Below are positions 13,236 to 25,811 of a DNA stretch of 64,000 nt, piece by piece. Origin of the DNA: Prochilodus magdalenae (lineage: Eukaryota; Chordata; Actinopteri; Characiformes; Prochilodontidae). The stretch lies in NCBI GenBank assembly GCA_024036415.1, contig JAMWET010003072.1, forward strand, positions 152,371 through 216,370, written 5' to 3'. The notes under the pieces were generated by a model. It was not told the DNA's origin and ran no database searches. It saw only the letters and a program-made list of their open reading frames with translations. The translations under genes were made by a program, and so were the position numbers. Within the stretch, counting starts at the first letter, position 1. The number at the start of each line of letters is the position of its first letter.

Positions 13236-14310
13236 ACATTTTCAAAATATATTTCACAGAGTTTGATTTAATGTTCATTAAAGTGTGGGATCAACAGGGA
13301 CAAATACTCCCAGCTTAATGGGAACCGCATAGAATCTTAGGCATTTTGAGTTAGCCTTACATGCAGCAAAAGTGCGGCTCACTGAAAAACAGAAAGAAAC
13401 TATAACTTGCATATAGAGTTACTTTGGTTTCGACTTTATTTTTGTTTTCTGAGGTCATAAGCTGGGTGTTCTTTTGGTAAAGTGAACTAGTTTAAGTTGG
13501 CAGTGTGTAGGACAGGCAGTGGCAGTTGGTGGTCATATTTGGGACAAAAACCCAAAATACATGTGGGAGGGAATTTAGGCCATTCAAACAAGGAAATAAC
13601 CTGAAACTGAAACTGGTTACTCAAGGCTGACTCTACACTAATAATGTAGCGGGTTAGTTTTCTAAGAAAAGCATGTGTGGGTGCGTCATGCATAAGTAAA
13701 TTAAATTAGTGTCGTTCTTTGTTTTATCAAAGATATATAAGCATTCTTGTTGCTTGACTGTTGCAGTGGACGTTATAGCACAAATCGAACATTATGATGC
13801 TTTGAGACTTCTTAACAACATGTGATATATATTACGAAGTGTATTTCCGAAGTTTGAGTCCTTTATATTAATATTTATGTTTCAAACACTGCACAGATTT
13901 CAGTTCAGTCAGACTAATTATTGTTTAGGGGGGAACATATTACCTAGAAAAGCATAGTATCCACGACTGAAACTCCCGAAAAAATAAAAATGCACAGTCC
14001 CTTCACCTCATTGTTAGAGTGGCCTCTTTACCATGAACATCCAGCGTTGGAATTTGTTTTTTAGGTTTGCTGCCAAACTTGGTTTCAAGCCTTCAGCCAT
14101 TGTAACATTTGCTCTTCTTTTTACTGGCTAGCTCTCTTTAGGTGATCTTACCGGGAGCAGGATCTTTAACATGATTGCCCAGAAGTTAGAATATGCCAGG
14201 GGGGCAGCAGAGCAACCTATTCATTGTCTTATGTTGGACTGATTGAACTTAACACTACAGCAAATCACCTCTTGTAAATACCGTTGTGACATGATACATA
14301 AACTTCCTTA

Positions 14311-14660
14311 ACATATCAGCAAAACTGTCATTTCTTTACATTCTGTTGATAATCTGAGTTTATTTTTTGGAATATTGGAATATTTAGCAAAACTAATTTT
14401 ACACATTGCTCCTTTAAGTACTGACAATATCTACAATATTCTCAGATTGGCATGGCGGCGTGATTTATTGTTATAACAATACATATGATATACATATGAT
14501 ATATAAATATACTAGTAATATATTATACTTTATAAATATATATTTATATAATTTATATAATTACATTTTTCATTTATATAGATCAAATAGGATTGATTAC
14601 AGCAAACAGAAATGTTAAGTTTGGTCTTTTTACTATTTCCATTATTTTCTGTAGACCTTT
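14311..14660 (+). repeat. Direct duplication, right copy
   Basis: Second copy of the 12,897-13,235 block with scattered substitutions and an inserted ATATGATATACATATGATAT segment. Family unknown. Confidence 0.75.
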
Positions 14661-16541
14661 TCAAGGAAATCTCTGGGGACACTCTTTCACACCTCCAAAG
14701 TTCAGTTTTAGAAGTTGGTTGCATTTTGCTGTTCCCCTGTTGATATGCACATCAGCCAAACATCCCGTTTCATTTTGAGCAAGGGGGGAAGCCCATCCAT
14801 CACTGGCACTTAATTAGACAGCATAATTAGATGCTCACTCTCACTGCATCTTCTGATACTGTCTGAAGACTGACAATCCTATCACTGTCATCCACTGAAC
14901 TCAAAGCTGTAAGCATTGCCAAGAGTCCCCATGCGCCTTCTAATAATAGCCTCTGGTGGTTGAATCACGCCCGTTCGGGCTCCAGTGGCTTTTCCCCTCC
15001 CTGCAGTTGCACAAGTTCGGCAATGATTCCACTGTGGCTGTCGGAGACTGGAATTGGACTATAGTGAGGTGGCCTCCTATGGAGACCGAACCCAGAGGAG
15101 GAGTGTCTTTACCACGAAACCCATAGAATGGGTGAGGGCCAAAAAAACACGCCCCACCCGAGCTGCCAGAGTCAGGAATGTGTTGACAGGGTGGAGTGAA
15201 TGAAAATGTGCTGTTCCAAATGGACTCTGTACTCTTGTGTGTTGTGTTGGCTTTCAGTCTGAGTGTGTTGCCTCTTGGGTAAAGAAAAACAAATGGAAAT
15301 GGTTTTCTGACTGAGAGTGGTGCTGTAGTTTTATCTTACTGGTTCAGATAATAGTTAACAATTCAAAGTTAGAACTTCGCCAGAATAATGATGGAGATGC
15401 CTTGAAGGAGCTTTACACTTCCACACATCTCAGTTATACAAAAATGGTTCTTTGGTGAACCATCACCACAAAACACACATCTTTAGACAAACAGCTGTAT
15501 TCTGTAGCATGCTTATTCTTGCTGGATGCACATGAAGAGTGTTACAGTCGGATTGCCACCAATGAGTAAAAGCCAGCCCAAGATTTATACCTGTCTGGTC
15601 TCTTGCTCGGTCCCTCCTTCCTTTTCTCTTCCTCACATCATCTGGTAATGTGTTCTTCTATCTGTTCCATGCTTCAAATACCATGCTAGCATCTTTTTAT
15701 AGCCAGCTAATGTCTTATAGATGTTACAGATGTTACACAGCACAACAGCATATGCTCTAGGTCTTGAGTGGCAATGACAGAAACGACATTCTCCATATTA
15801 TACATCTCCGAACATGTGAAATAGAAGTGATGTGTGATTATGCCCTGCATACATATGAGCTTTGAGTTAAGTTTACTGTCCAATTCACTACACCACAGTA
15901 ACTAGAGGATGTGCCAGGGAGACGTTAGCAGTGTTAGCTTAGTGAGAAGGCCTTAACAACTTTGCACCCAATCACACTGGTTCATTCTAGCTGATTGAAA
16001 TCTCATGTTTGGCTAGGGAAGCTGTTTGCTTAGGCTTTGTTTAATCCATATTCATTTTAGCACCAGAGGCTAACGTTAGCTTAATGAGGGAAGGTGAACC
16101 ACCAGCAATTCTGGCTCTGACATTGCAGTGTCAGTGTAAAGAAGAAAAACTCAAATTTGAGTGAGTTAAGTTGAGTGACGAGTGTCAGGGGTAGCATAAA
16201 CATGGTGTCTGCCTGATCACAAGTGGAAGTTTAATTTAGATTTTTCAACTATAGAAACCGCATACAGAGTGGTTAGGGGAAGAGGGGCATGGGAACCATT
16301 ACAGTCAGGCAAAACCTGGGGCAATAATTAAGCATATATTTGCATTATCACTTTCTTAATGAATGTTTGGGGTTTAGGGAAATTCCTTTGTTCTCTGTCA
16401 TAGTTTCATGGGCATAACTTTAATTTGTAATCATAGTCTTTGACTGCCTTTTAATTTAAAGTTACTAAATTTTTTTAGTTGGCCATTTGGCCAATGACAC
16501 ATTTACATATTTCAGAACAACTTCCATTTGAGTCTCGTTAC
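14661..16541. other. Non-coding stretch
   Basis: No exon or RNA gene can be supported. No clear repeat structure is seen apart from AT-rich composition. Confidence 0.45.
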
Positions 16542-17442
16542 CAGTGGTGGACAAAGTACACAAACCATGTACTTAAGTTAAAGTAAAGATACCCAAGTTA
16601 AATTATTACTGTAAAAAAGATAAAATCCTCCTTTTAGACCTCCACAGTAAAGTATTTACCTTCAAATGTACATAAGTATGGAGAGTAGAAGTAGCATGAT
16701 TTATTATGGATCTGATGTCCTATGACTCTTTTAGTAGAAAGTCATTAATTAGTCTGACACTGATGTCTATTCAAATGATCATAAGCCCAGAACACTGAAG
16801 GAGAACAGGTTCTATTAGCTAGAACTATAAAATAACTTAATAAATTTTGCAAACAAGTAAAGTTTTGGTTTAGGCTTTATTTGCAGCTTAGTTACAAGTT
16901 AAAGTTTAATAAGAACTTGCTTTAAACAGCTTCACAAATGTGTTTCTCCTTCACTGTACTGCAGCGGTTATACTGGTGTCATAAACATAACCTAGCCAAA
17001 CTAATTTACTATAAAAGGAAATGGTGTTTGTACACATGCCACTTGCCACTACGCACGTTTCTATGTTGTGGTCTATGTACCCACAAACTCAGAAACAGTA
17101 TGTTTGATATGTTTACTAACCCCCTTCTGCTTTACCTGCTCCCCTCCAGGTGGTCCTTGATGTGGTCCAGGCCTGAAAGGGGCATTTCCATTGATGCCAG
17201 GAATTTCGGAATAAGCTTATTTTGTTTTGACATGTTATGTTTTTACACGCACATACGGCGAAAGGAACTACACATTTTGCATACTGTAAGGGGGTTAAAA
17301 GTAAGATACTGGAGTTTGAAATGTGGTGGTGTTAAAGCATAAAGTCGCCCAAAATGGAAATACTTTAGTAAAGTACAGATACACCAAAAAAATACTGAAG
17401 TACAGTAACTAATTACATTTACTTAGTTACTGTCCACCCCTG
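16542..17442. mobile_element. Non-autonomous hAT-type DNA transposon, about 900 bp
   Basis: The left end CAGTGGTGGACAAAGTAC and the right end, reverse-complemented, CAGGGGTGGACAGTAACT form short inverted repeats. Flanking 8-bp direct repeats CTCGTTAC (16,534-16,541) and CTAGTTAC (17,443-17,450) differ at one base. An 8-bp target duplication and these ends fit the hAT superfamily. The internal frame at 16,938-17,342 shows no transposase motif, so the copy is taken as non-autonomous. Confidence 0.85.
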
Positions 17443-17514
17443 CTAGTTACAATCGTATGTGAACCTAACATTACTAGTGTTGTCCAGTGACTCTTTTTGG
17501 AGTGGTTTCATTTA

Positions 17515-17735
17515 CATTTACATTTACATTTACATTTAAGGCATTTAGCAGACGCTCTTATCCAGAGCGACTTACAACCATGCTCAGTGTTCTGCTGGAT
17601 AATATTCCAGCTTGTAGGAAGTTTAGAGCCTAAAACCCACCATGAGCTCAGACACTGCCCGAACAGAGGGCCAGTTTCCTGAATAAAACCCCAGTCTGTT
17701 GTGTGTAAAGCAGCGGAACTACACTAGGTAAAACC
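17515..17735 (-). mobile_element. tRNA-derived SINE, degenerate copy
   Basis: On the plus strand it starts with a (CATTTA)n tail, then GGCATTTAGCAGACGCTCTT and CCAGAGCGACTTACAA, the conserved 3' part of this fish SINE. The far end (AACCCCAGTCTGTT ... GCAGCGGAACTACAC) matches weakly the tRNA-like head of the better copy at 57,454-57,667. Confidence 0.7.
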
Positions 17736-18844
17736 GACCTTTTGTTTTTTTTCCTAAGATTTTAATTGGTTTTTTATGATGTTTGGTCATTTTATTGCAA
17801 AAACAATCTTTAAATTCTGGTTTAAATGGAGAATAATATAAAAATATAGCATACACTATATATTTTGTCTTACTGGGTGATATTAAGGTAGCTCCTGCTG
17901 GCTAAAAACAAACATCCACAGCCCGCTCAGGCCCTCAGCCCTATTTTTTTGGGGAGCCTCTCTTTCTGGCATTGCTCCATAGAATGCTTCCTGTCACGTT
18001 TTTATTTTAGCGTGTAGCTGAACATTTGAAGCAGGTTAGGAAGGCTACATCACCTGAATGTAGCTGTCTGTCTGTCCTTATCCTTCTCTGTTCTCTCCAT
18101 CCCCTGGAAGGAAACAACCTCCTTCCTGTCCACTGAGGGCAGCTACACAGCTCTTCCCCTGCTCCGGCTATCTCATATCCGGCCCAGGATTTGCACATCC
18201 TCACCCTGAGCTCACTCTGTGGTGAAGGCCAATGCAAGTGATTCCATTCTGGAAATTCAGGATTTTGTTTTGCCGGTGATGTTTCAAACTTGTTTCCGTC
18301 TGACCACAGGACGGTTTTTCATTTAAGCTCAGTCCATCTTAAGGGTAGGCAGTAGAGTTTGGATCCTGTATCTAAGGGCCTGAAGAGCACAGCCATTCAG
18401 TATTGGTTTTGGCCCCCCGTGTTCTTGGCTATGCTACATTGAGAAGTGTTGTTTTGCATATTGTAGCATTGTTTGCCCACTCAGTCTTTGGCACAGTGGT
18501 GAACCCCTCCCCCCATCCTTACTGCTGAATGATTTCACCTCTTAGTATTAGTGACATGCTGCCAGTTAACATTATTAGTTGTGGCATATTGCACCAGGTG
18601 TTTTTAGCGTTACACAGCTACCAGTCAAGCCAAGATACTTTTAAAAAAGTGAATATAATGAAGGTAAGTTACTGAGTTCCTGCTAATTGTCATATATACT
18701 TTAATATATAACAACGAAATAAATATTCATAATGCTATACTAATTTATTTTATGCTATAATATACTAAATTTTATGTAAGGCACGAAATGTAATGCTGTC
18801 AGTAAGGTTATTTTCCCACATCCACATTTTTCCTTTAAAAATGG

Positions 18845-19060
18845 TTTTGTTGTTACCATGGCAACAATTGCAGAACCCATTTTGGTGCTATATAGAAACA
18901 TTCTAAAAAATATACAACACGTTCTCCATCAATCTGGAGAACCAATTAACCATGCAAAGAACTATTTACACACCGCAAATGGTCCTTCGTTCATGGCTCT
19001 GTATAGAATCACTGTCTTTACTACGGAGCCCCTGGAGGACCATCTTTTTAAGATGTGAGT
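18845..19060. mobile_element. Decayed MITE of the 'agaaccattttggtgctatat' type
   Basis: It starts AGAACCCATTTTGGTGCTATATAG, with several GGAGAACC / AAGAACT blocks typical of a common teleost non-autonomous DNA element. The right end is poorly preserved. The ORF across it is taken to be accidental. Confidence 0.5.
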
Positions 19061-19743
19061 CCTCCTGTGTCCACGCTCAGCGTAAGGGCGGGGCTTGTCG
19101 GTTTACATATCTGGAAAACTGTAACATGGTGAAAGCTGGGGCGCCTGTTTCCCTGCTTAAGGAGCGCTGCTGACCCCTACCGGTGACGATTGGTCGCTTC
19201 CCTCTAAAAGTCTGGCCCAGTTCAAATGGCCTTGCTGGTTTATAAGATGTTATTTCAAACGTCATATATCTCTGAACTTTTATAAAGGTTTTTATATAAG
19301 CTACAGTTTATACATGCAGTTTATATATACAGCTTAAGATGCACACGAAGTCACTCAGAATGGTTTGATCTGAGATGCGGCATGCTATAGAAAGTCGCTT
19401 AGGTGCTGGTGGCGATGGGACCTAGACGTCCGAAAAGTTGAATACCTCTAAGAGCTCTATCAGGGAAACATGGTTATAAATCCAGCGTCCGAAACTCAAA
19501 GGACAGATGATGGTTTACCGGTTGATTTGGATAGTAAATAGTAGTAGTACGTTTTTTCTGTTTGTGTTGTAAACTTCACGAGCTCTTGTTCCCATAGCCA
19601 ACATTGATTTTTTGTTTTTTTCCTAACTGTGAAATACATCAATATATGGGCTATTGTCATCATAACTGGGTAAAAAAACGAGTAACAGGATTGAACACAG
19701 AGATCATATTTAACTGATATGAAATATGAAATGTCACACACAG

Positions 19744-19779
<36 letters not shown>

Positions 19780-19780
19780 T
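19744..19780. repeat. (GATA)n microsatellite
   Basis: About nine GATA units. Confidence 0.9.
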
Positions 19781-20536
19781 CCCTATGTTTAAACATATAT
19801 GCAACGTAGATAAAGCGTATAAAAATAAGGTTTTAATTCAAACACTTTCATTAAATTGATAGTTTCAAGTCGTTTACAATTCCAAATTCCGTTTTCTTCG
19901 AAATAACTGAAGTTTAAAACTGGGATACATTCTTATTCTGATAAAATGACCAAATGCTGTCACTGGAAACCTGTAATAAATGCATTTCGTAAGAGGATGT
20001 CAGTAAGTTGCACAGCCCAGTAATGCCATATTCAGGGTGGATATAGACACTGCTCATTTAAATAATTTTATTATAAGTTCATAATTTTCACCATTTTTAC
20101 AGAAATAAAAATCAGCTACAGCAGTCACTTCATTGGTGTTCAAGCGTAATAGGACATATACTGATCTCAGTCTTTGTAAACAAATCGGTTGACACGTGTA
20201 TAGGCAACACGTCTTTATAAATCAGAAGATGTATTAGTTGGTTTATATCTTAACTGTACGCAAAAGCAATTCCACCTTAAACGATTTCTTTAAGTCAACC
20301 AGGCTCACCTTGCGTACGCAGGGCTAAAGCCTTGCCGGACTATGGCCGGAGATCGACGTATAGGTCATACTGGGGGATCAAGATCCACTCAGTAATCAAA
20401 CAATGGGCGGATGTGTTGGACGGAATGCCTGACGTAGCATGTAGACCGATTTATCGGCGTCTCGTGCCTCAGTGATCAGATGTTCGCAGCAGAATGTTTG
20501 GCTGCAGGTAGGCGTACGTGAGGACTTCCACCTGGT

Positions 20537-20562
20537 CGAAAGTGAAACACTGCTCACTTTCA
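20537..20562 (+). promoter_or_regulatory. Candidate ISRE pair
   Basis: CGAAAGTGAAACAC at 20,537 fits the interferon-stimulated response element GAAANNGAAAC. It is followed at once by GCTCACTTTCATC, an inverted GAAAGTGA half. It lies about 2.8 kb upstream of the group II interferon start, in a locally CpG-richer stretch (about 20,300-20,550). The function is inferred from motif match only. Confidence 0.45.
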
Positions 20563-20599
20563 TCATTCCCAAAACAGCAGCTCATACTACACCTACATT

Positions 20600-23180
20600 C
20601 ACACCGCCTCAATGCGCTGCCCAGCTGATATTACATATACCGATAAGTGTGAAGTAAAGGTATAAGACATTTTAAACACCTGAAACACAACGCAAAACAT
20701 TCATTATTAACTTTTACACTTATTTTAGCATTCATTTGTTGGGTCAACAACCCAGCCATGGATTATCTATTGCAGTTTATAAAAAATTGACTTATTATTT
20801 TGTGTTTTTGGTTGTATTTTTATGTACAAATGTTATTAAATTCCCATTGTTGGTTATATTATTGTGGACATATCATTATGTGTTTACCATTGTACGTCGT
20901 TGTTTGAGTTGTACTGTGAAAAAATGCTTGAGCTACTCAAAATATAAATAAGTTAATATCCATACTGTATACTATGTCCGCTAATCCTGCTAAGACAATC
21001 AAAAAAACAAGTTTCTGTTGGTATATCAAGTCAGTAGTGGTATTTTGTGTGTCTAGATGCACGTGGTTGTTTCCTATGGGGTGTAAAAGATATGCTACAC
21101 GACACTAGTAGTGTTTGATAGCAACCATTAGGCCACTTCCCACGACCACCATGTTTTAATGCTACTGGCTCAGTAGGGAGCATTCTGGTGTTAGTTAAAC
21201 ACACACTGTGCACTCGCTAATAACGTTCACCATTGAAGAAAGAGGACACTGTAAAAATGAAGGTGTTAATGAGATGGGTTTATTAGCAGTAGTTGTAGAT
21301 TTTGTTTTTATGAAAGCTACAATGGCTTCCCTGCTGGTTTAATCACCCACTCGGTGATGATGTAAGACAAGATACATTAGCATACATTCCTCCGGGATGA
21401 GAACATGCCAGCGCGGAAATACACAGCTTGTTTGTTTATGATGCCTGCTGCTTTACGACATCTGTTTAACCGAAAGTAAAAATGACTCACTTTCAGTTGG
21501 TGATGTAAGACGTAGGTTCACAATAACACAAATACCTCGGCGAGGATGAAACACTAGCTTGGGAATTCACCGCTATATTATTTATGGCATCTTTTCGAAA
21601 GTGGCAATATTGCTTACTTTTACTACCCAGGCGCTCACAACAGCAGACCCACAGTCACAACAGACACCCTTACATCATCGACCGCACAGTGCTCAGTCAT
21701 GGTGCACTTCAGTTTCACAAGACTCAAACTGCAGTCAATCCCGAAATAATCACAACTGCTAACTGGAACGCTGTGCAAACATTAATCAGATAGTCACTAG
21801 AAGCATTTGATTTCAAAACTTGATTGTTTCTGATGGGATTTTGTAGGATACCTTTAGATCCCGTTAGAAAACCAACAAATGCACCTGGAGCCATTCCCCC
21901 AACACCTGTTAAACCATTAGAATCATTTACTGTGACATCAGTTCATTGAAAACACCGGTGGTGACTTTTAGGTATCCATCAGGAACCAACAGAATGGCTT
22001 TTCAGCAGCTTCAGTTGAAAAGGTGTTTACTTCATGAAACGGTGTCTATTAAATCGTGAAATAATACTAAAGTCAGTGAAGCACTTATATAAAATAATAT
22101 ACATCACTCACTCTTGTAGCAGGCGCTATACTCTAGAGCCGTTTAGAATAGCGGTCAATGTGATAACAAACAAAAACACAACTGTAGTATTGTATTTCAT
22201 TGCATAGTCACTCGGTGTGGCTACATCTAATATAATAATTGGCTAACGGTCTAATTATGGACCTTTACTCTTACAAGATAGGGCTGCTTGGGGGGAGATG
22301 TGGGGAAAGCCCCCCAAATGCGAATTGGTGCACGTATTTGACGCGTTTATTTCTGGGTATTTTCAAGTAATAATGCTAGAGCTCTAAATCAGGTAGCAAG
22401 AGAGAACTGATGTTTAATGTTGTGTCTATTGAAAGGCTGGATTGCGGGGTGTGAGGATGTAATTGCAAAAACAAACAAACAAAAATCCATATCCATATGA
22501 AATCAACACCAGCTTTTAACATTAAAACGCATTCAAAATCTAGATCTACTCATCGTCGAAGCGCAAAACGATGTCCCAGATATCCCCATGATGTTATTCC
22601 CATGCTCAATAGTGAAAAGCACACAACTGCTATTTTTGTTCAGTGTCAAGTATGATCTTTCAGTACTGACTATCAATTAACGCCTCTGACCCAGTTTAAA
22701 TGATGAACTGATAAAACTCTAATTTCAACCCAGCGCTCCATCACTTGTAGCCTACTGTTTTCCTGCCGGAAATGATCATCTGCTTTCACTTACACTATGA
22801 ACTGGAAAGTGCAGCAGTGGGCTAGAGGAGCAGGGGAAATCCCTACCCATAATCCCAAATGACAAAAAAACTTTTGTTTTTATTTGGCCATAGTTTTCAC
22901 GTGATCATTATAGCAGAAACCCAAGGAAACTGAAAGAGAGGAATGTGTAGATGTGCATTACTGATGTGAAAACGAGACATTGTATTACAATCACACCAAA
23001 TTTTAAACATTAATGAGATTATAAATGAAAGAAAAGATTATTTAGTAAGTATAAGAGAAAGAAATCTTATGAACAGTGTTGTACATAACAGTGCTGTGTG
23101 TGTGTGGGTGAGTATGTCTTTGGCATGCCTGCGCGCGCCCTGCAATGCTTGATAGGCTCCAACCACTGGCAATATCAAAG
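20600..23180. other. Upstream flank of the group II interferon gene
   Basis: No exon is recognised. AT-rich DNA carries isolated matches to ISRE halves (CACTTTCAGT near 21,488; CTTTCACTTACAC near 22,784). These are noted but not called. Confidence 0.4.
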
Positions 23181-23188
23181 TATTAAGT

Positions 23189-23274
23189 CTTTCATTTTCT
23201 GGTCCTGGAAAATTTCCGATCAACGCGGGCTTCCCATCGGTGCCTTTTTATGCAAACTCTCTTCAGATATAAAG
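23189..23274 (+). promoter_or_regulatory. Virus-inducible type promoter: IRF element, NF-kB element, TATA box
   Basis: CTTTCATTTTCT at 23,189-23,200 reads AGAAAATGAAAG on the other strand, an IRF/PRDI-like site. Seven bases further, GGAAAATTTCC at 23,207-23,217 fits a kB site. ATATAAAG at 23,267-23,274 is a TATA box 54 bp before the start codon. The close IRF and kB pair resembles the arrangement of mammalian IFN-beta promoters. Binding is inferred. Confidence 0.6.
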
Positions 23275-23327
23275 TCCTTGGCTCAAGCTCACTTCTCTAT
23301 TTCACGCTGTGGGTGAGGAGAGCAGAC

Positions 23328-23661
23328 ATGGTCAGCGTGCGCTGTTTGCTGGGCCTCCTCATATTTTGTCCACCTTTACTGGCATCTGCAAGGTGCACCG
23401 ACGACCGGAAGCAAAAACGAATGTCTGAAATCATCCAGAAGCTCTGCGTCCTGGTAAGAGCCCACAGGAAAAGCTGGGAGAAATCTATCAGGGCTCTAGA
23501 TGAATATGGTATTGGTGTAATCGTGGTTTTGTCTGTGGTGGTTACTGAGGGTTTATTTACATGTTCAGGAATAAACGACTGTACATGAATGAGTTTAGTA
23601 CGTTTGGTGAATGAGCTTTTAGTTTGGATCGCATATACTATATATATATATACATATAAAT

Positions 23662-23717
<56 letters not shown>

Positions 23718-24526
23718 ATTGATATATATATATATATTGATTAAAGAAATGTAAAATAAGTAAAATAACTACATAGTTTAGTTTATAATCATACTTCATA
23801 GTCCTCCTAAAAGACAATGCATATGTATGTATATACTGGATTATTAAATTACATATTCCTTCAGGGGGAACTGCGACCCAGGAGCTGTATGAAAGAGGCG
23901 GAGAACATGACGGTGGTCCGTCCGAAGATCCCGAACAAGGTAAGATGTATGACTTGTATGTCTGTAAGACAACTTTTCGTCTTTTGTATATATTTTATTT
24001 ATATATTATATTTATTACAAGTTAATTTAATTGTTTCATGTATTTTTGTTTAAGCATTTATTCTGTTATATTTTCTGGACGGCTATCGAAAAAAAAGAAA
24101 CTTACTTCAGTGTCTATGTTAGTTACATCAGTATTTCAGTTCCTATGTATGGTTCGCTGAGGGACGAGTTTTAGGGGGAACCTATATAGAGAGAATAGAG
24201 TACGGAGAAGCTCAGTTTGTACCTGCCAGGGCCGTTTGGTTGAATAAAGGCTAACGAACTCATTGTAACCCGACTCCCTTCCTATGCCTCCAAAGACGAT
24301 AACAAGGTTGTGTTTGGAATACTTCACAACACGCCAAAACCAAGGGTTACATATATATATCGTCGCTGTCCAAAGAAAACCAAGTATCTCCAAATTGGCA
24401 ACTTTTTAGGAGAGGCTAAAAAAACCTAATTTAATTTAATTCCAGTGCATTTAAATGGAACGAGACTTTTTCCAAGTGGGGTTGGGTCATTTCTGTTGAT
24501 CCATTCACCATGAACTTTTCACACAT

Positions 24527-24574
<48 letters not shown>

Positions 24575-24579
24575 CACAT

Positions 24580-24612
<33 letters not shown>

Positions 24613-25811
24613 GTTGTATTAGTAGTAATAATAATAATGTAGCAACTACAGTTATATAGAAATATATGTAATATATTTTACAATGTAATATTGTAAGACT
24701 GTGATTTATATACACCCATATTAAAAATGTACACCCACCTAAAGTCAAGGTACATGTTACCAGCTCCACATACCATGTAGGAACATGATGTAGCTCTACA
24801 ATTAAAGAGTGCTGTATGCTAGTTCAGTGATTCTCAACTCTGGAGACACCATGCCCTGCGCAGTTTAATGGATTCCCTGCTTTAACACACCGCTGTGTCT
24901 TTCCCTGCAACTCTGAAGGGGCTGGTTAATGAGCTGATCAGTTGAATCAGGTTGGAAGCAGGGAAAACATTCAAATGTATAGGACATGGTGCCTTCAGGA
25001 CCAGGGTGGACCACCACAGAGCAGGTACTGTGGGTGGTAAATCATTCTGAGCACTTGTGTGAAACTGCAGTGGTGCTGGTGTGAGTGGATCAACACAATG
25101 ATCCATCACCCACGTAATACCTCCTCTGTGGTGGTCCTGTGGAGGTCGTGCCTATTAAGGAAAAGAGTGACTACTGTGTATAGTGGAAGTGTGCTGGTAG
25201 TCTGGCTACGTGCACTAATTCGCCTAACCAGGTACCGCCATTCACTCTTTGTTTTTTTGTTTGGACAGAAGAACAGGCCGCTGGTGATGGACTGGTCTTT
25301 TTGGTTCGCCTCTGAACTCTTCCAGAAGGGCTCAACTCCCACCAACTGGAAAGCTCAGGAGCTGCATTATTTGCGAGACTTGCTGTGGCAGCAGAGGCAA
25401 TGTGTAAGATGATCCGAGTGGCATTAATATCATAATGTACACAGAGTTAATGGCATGTGACGTGACACAGTCTCTTCATTTCGTCTCGTTTAGTTCAACT
25501 CTGCCAGCTCTGCTGCTGCTGGTGGCGGTGAGGAGGTGGAGACGTGGAGAGCGTTCTGGACCAGGCTGGATCAGTACCTGGCAGAAAAGGTGAAACTCTC
25601 AGCGGGGCATCGTAGCCCACTCTCTCAGTGACTGGGGGTATCTGATACATTCACTGGTCATTTTTATTGCTGTTGTTTTTAAAGCTTGCTTTCTTCTCCG
25701 CAGGATTTCAGCGCATGCGCGTGGGAGAGCGTGCGGCCTGTAGTTTTGCACGTCATGCAAAATTTGTGTCGAAGGCATTCAAGACAAAACACTCGATGCA
25801 CCTGTGCATAA
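23328..25811 (+). CDS. Type I interferon, four-cysteine (group II) type, five exons
   Basis: Exons are 23,328-23,453; 23,865-23,939; 25,269-25,403; 25,494-25,589; 25,704-25,811. All introns are GT-AG and phase 0, giving 179 codons. Residues 1-22 form a signal peptide (hydrophobic LLGLLIFCPPLLASA). The last exon begins DFSACAWESVRPVVLHVMQ; its CAWE-VR motif is the helix-F signature of type I interferons, and that cysteine is the fourth one lost in group I. C23 and C112 (end of exon 3) match the C1-C3 bridge, and C40 or C50 with C149 would form C2-C4. N56-M-T is a glycosylation sequon. The product should be a secreted antiviral cytokine binding class II cytokine receptors. Oddities are a cysteine-rich basic tail (C166, C176, C178) and a glycine-rich exon 4 start. 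An AATAAA lies at 26,010. Family and exon structure are firm; the subgroup is inferred. Confidence 0.88.
23640..23738. repeat. (TA)n microsatellite in intron 1 of the group II interferon
   Basis: Long TA runs interrupted twice by CATATAAATTGA. Confidence 0.9.
24358..24525 (+). mobile_element. Half copy of the 201-454 MITE, in intron 2 of the group II interferon
   Basis: It begins ATCGTCGCTGTCCAAAGAAA and tracks the 201-454 element (GTATCTCCAA, TGGCAACTTT, GATCCATTCACCATGAA), then stops at a TA/TG microsatellite. The right inverted repeat is missing. Confidence 0.7.
24526..24612. repeat. (TA)n/(TG)n/(CA)n compound microsatellite
   Basis: TA, TG, TA, CA and TA runs in succession; self-complementary. 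Confidence 0.9.
24828..25150. mobile_element. Two adjacent fragments of common fish DNA-transposon repeats
   Basis: 24,828-25,012 contains TTTAATGGATTCCCTGCTTT ... GCTGATCAGTTGAATCAGG ... GCAGGGAAAACATTCAAA ... GGACCAGGG, an inverted-repeat-rich non-autonomous element seen widely in fish. From 25,046, GCAGTGGTGCTGGTGTGAGT ... GGTGGTCCTGTGGAGGTC is a fragment of another common repeat. Both lie in intron 2 of the group II interferon. Families are given from memory of the motif only. Confidence 0.5.
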
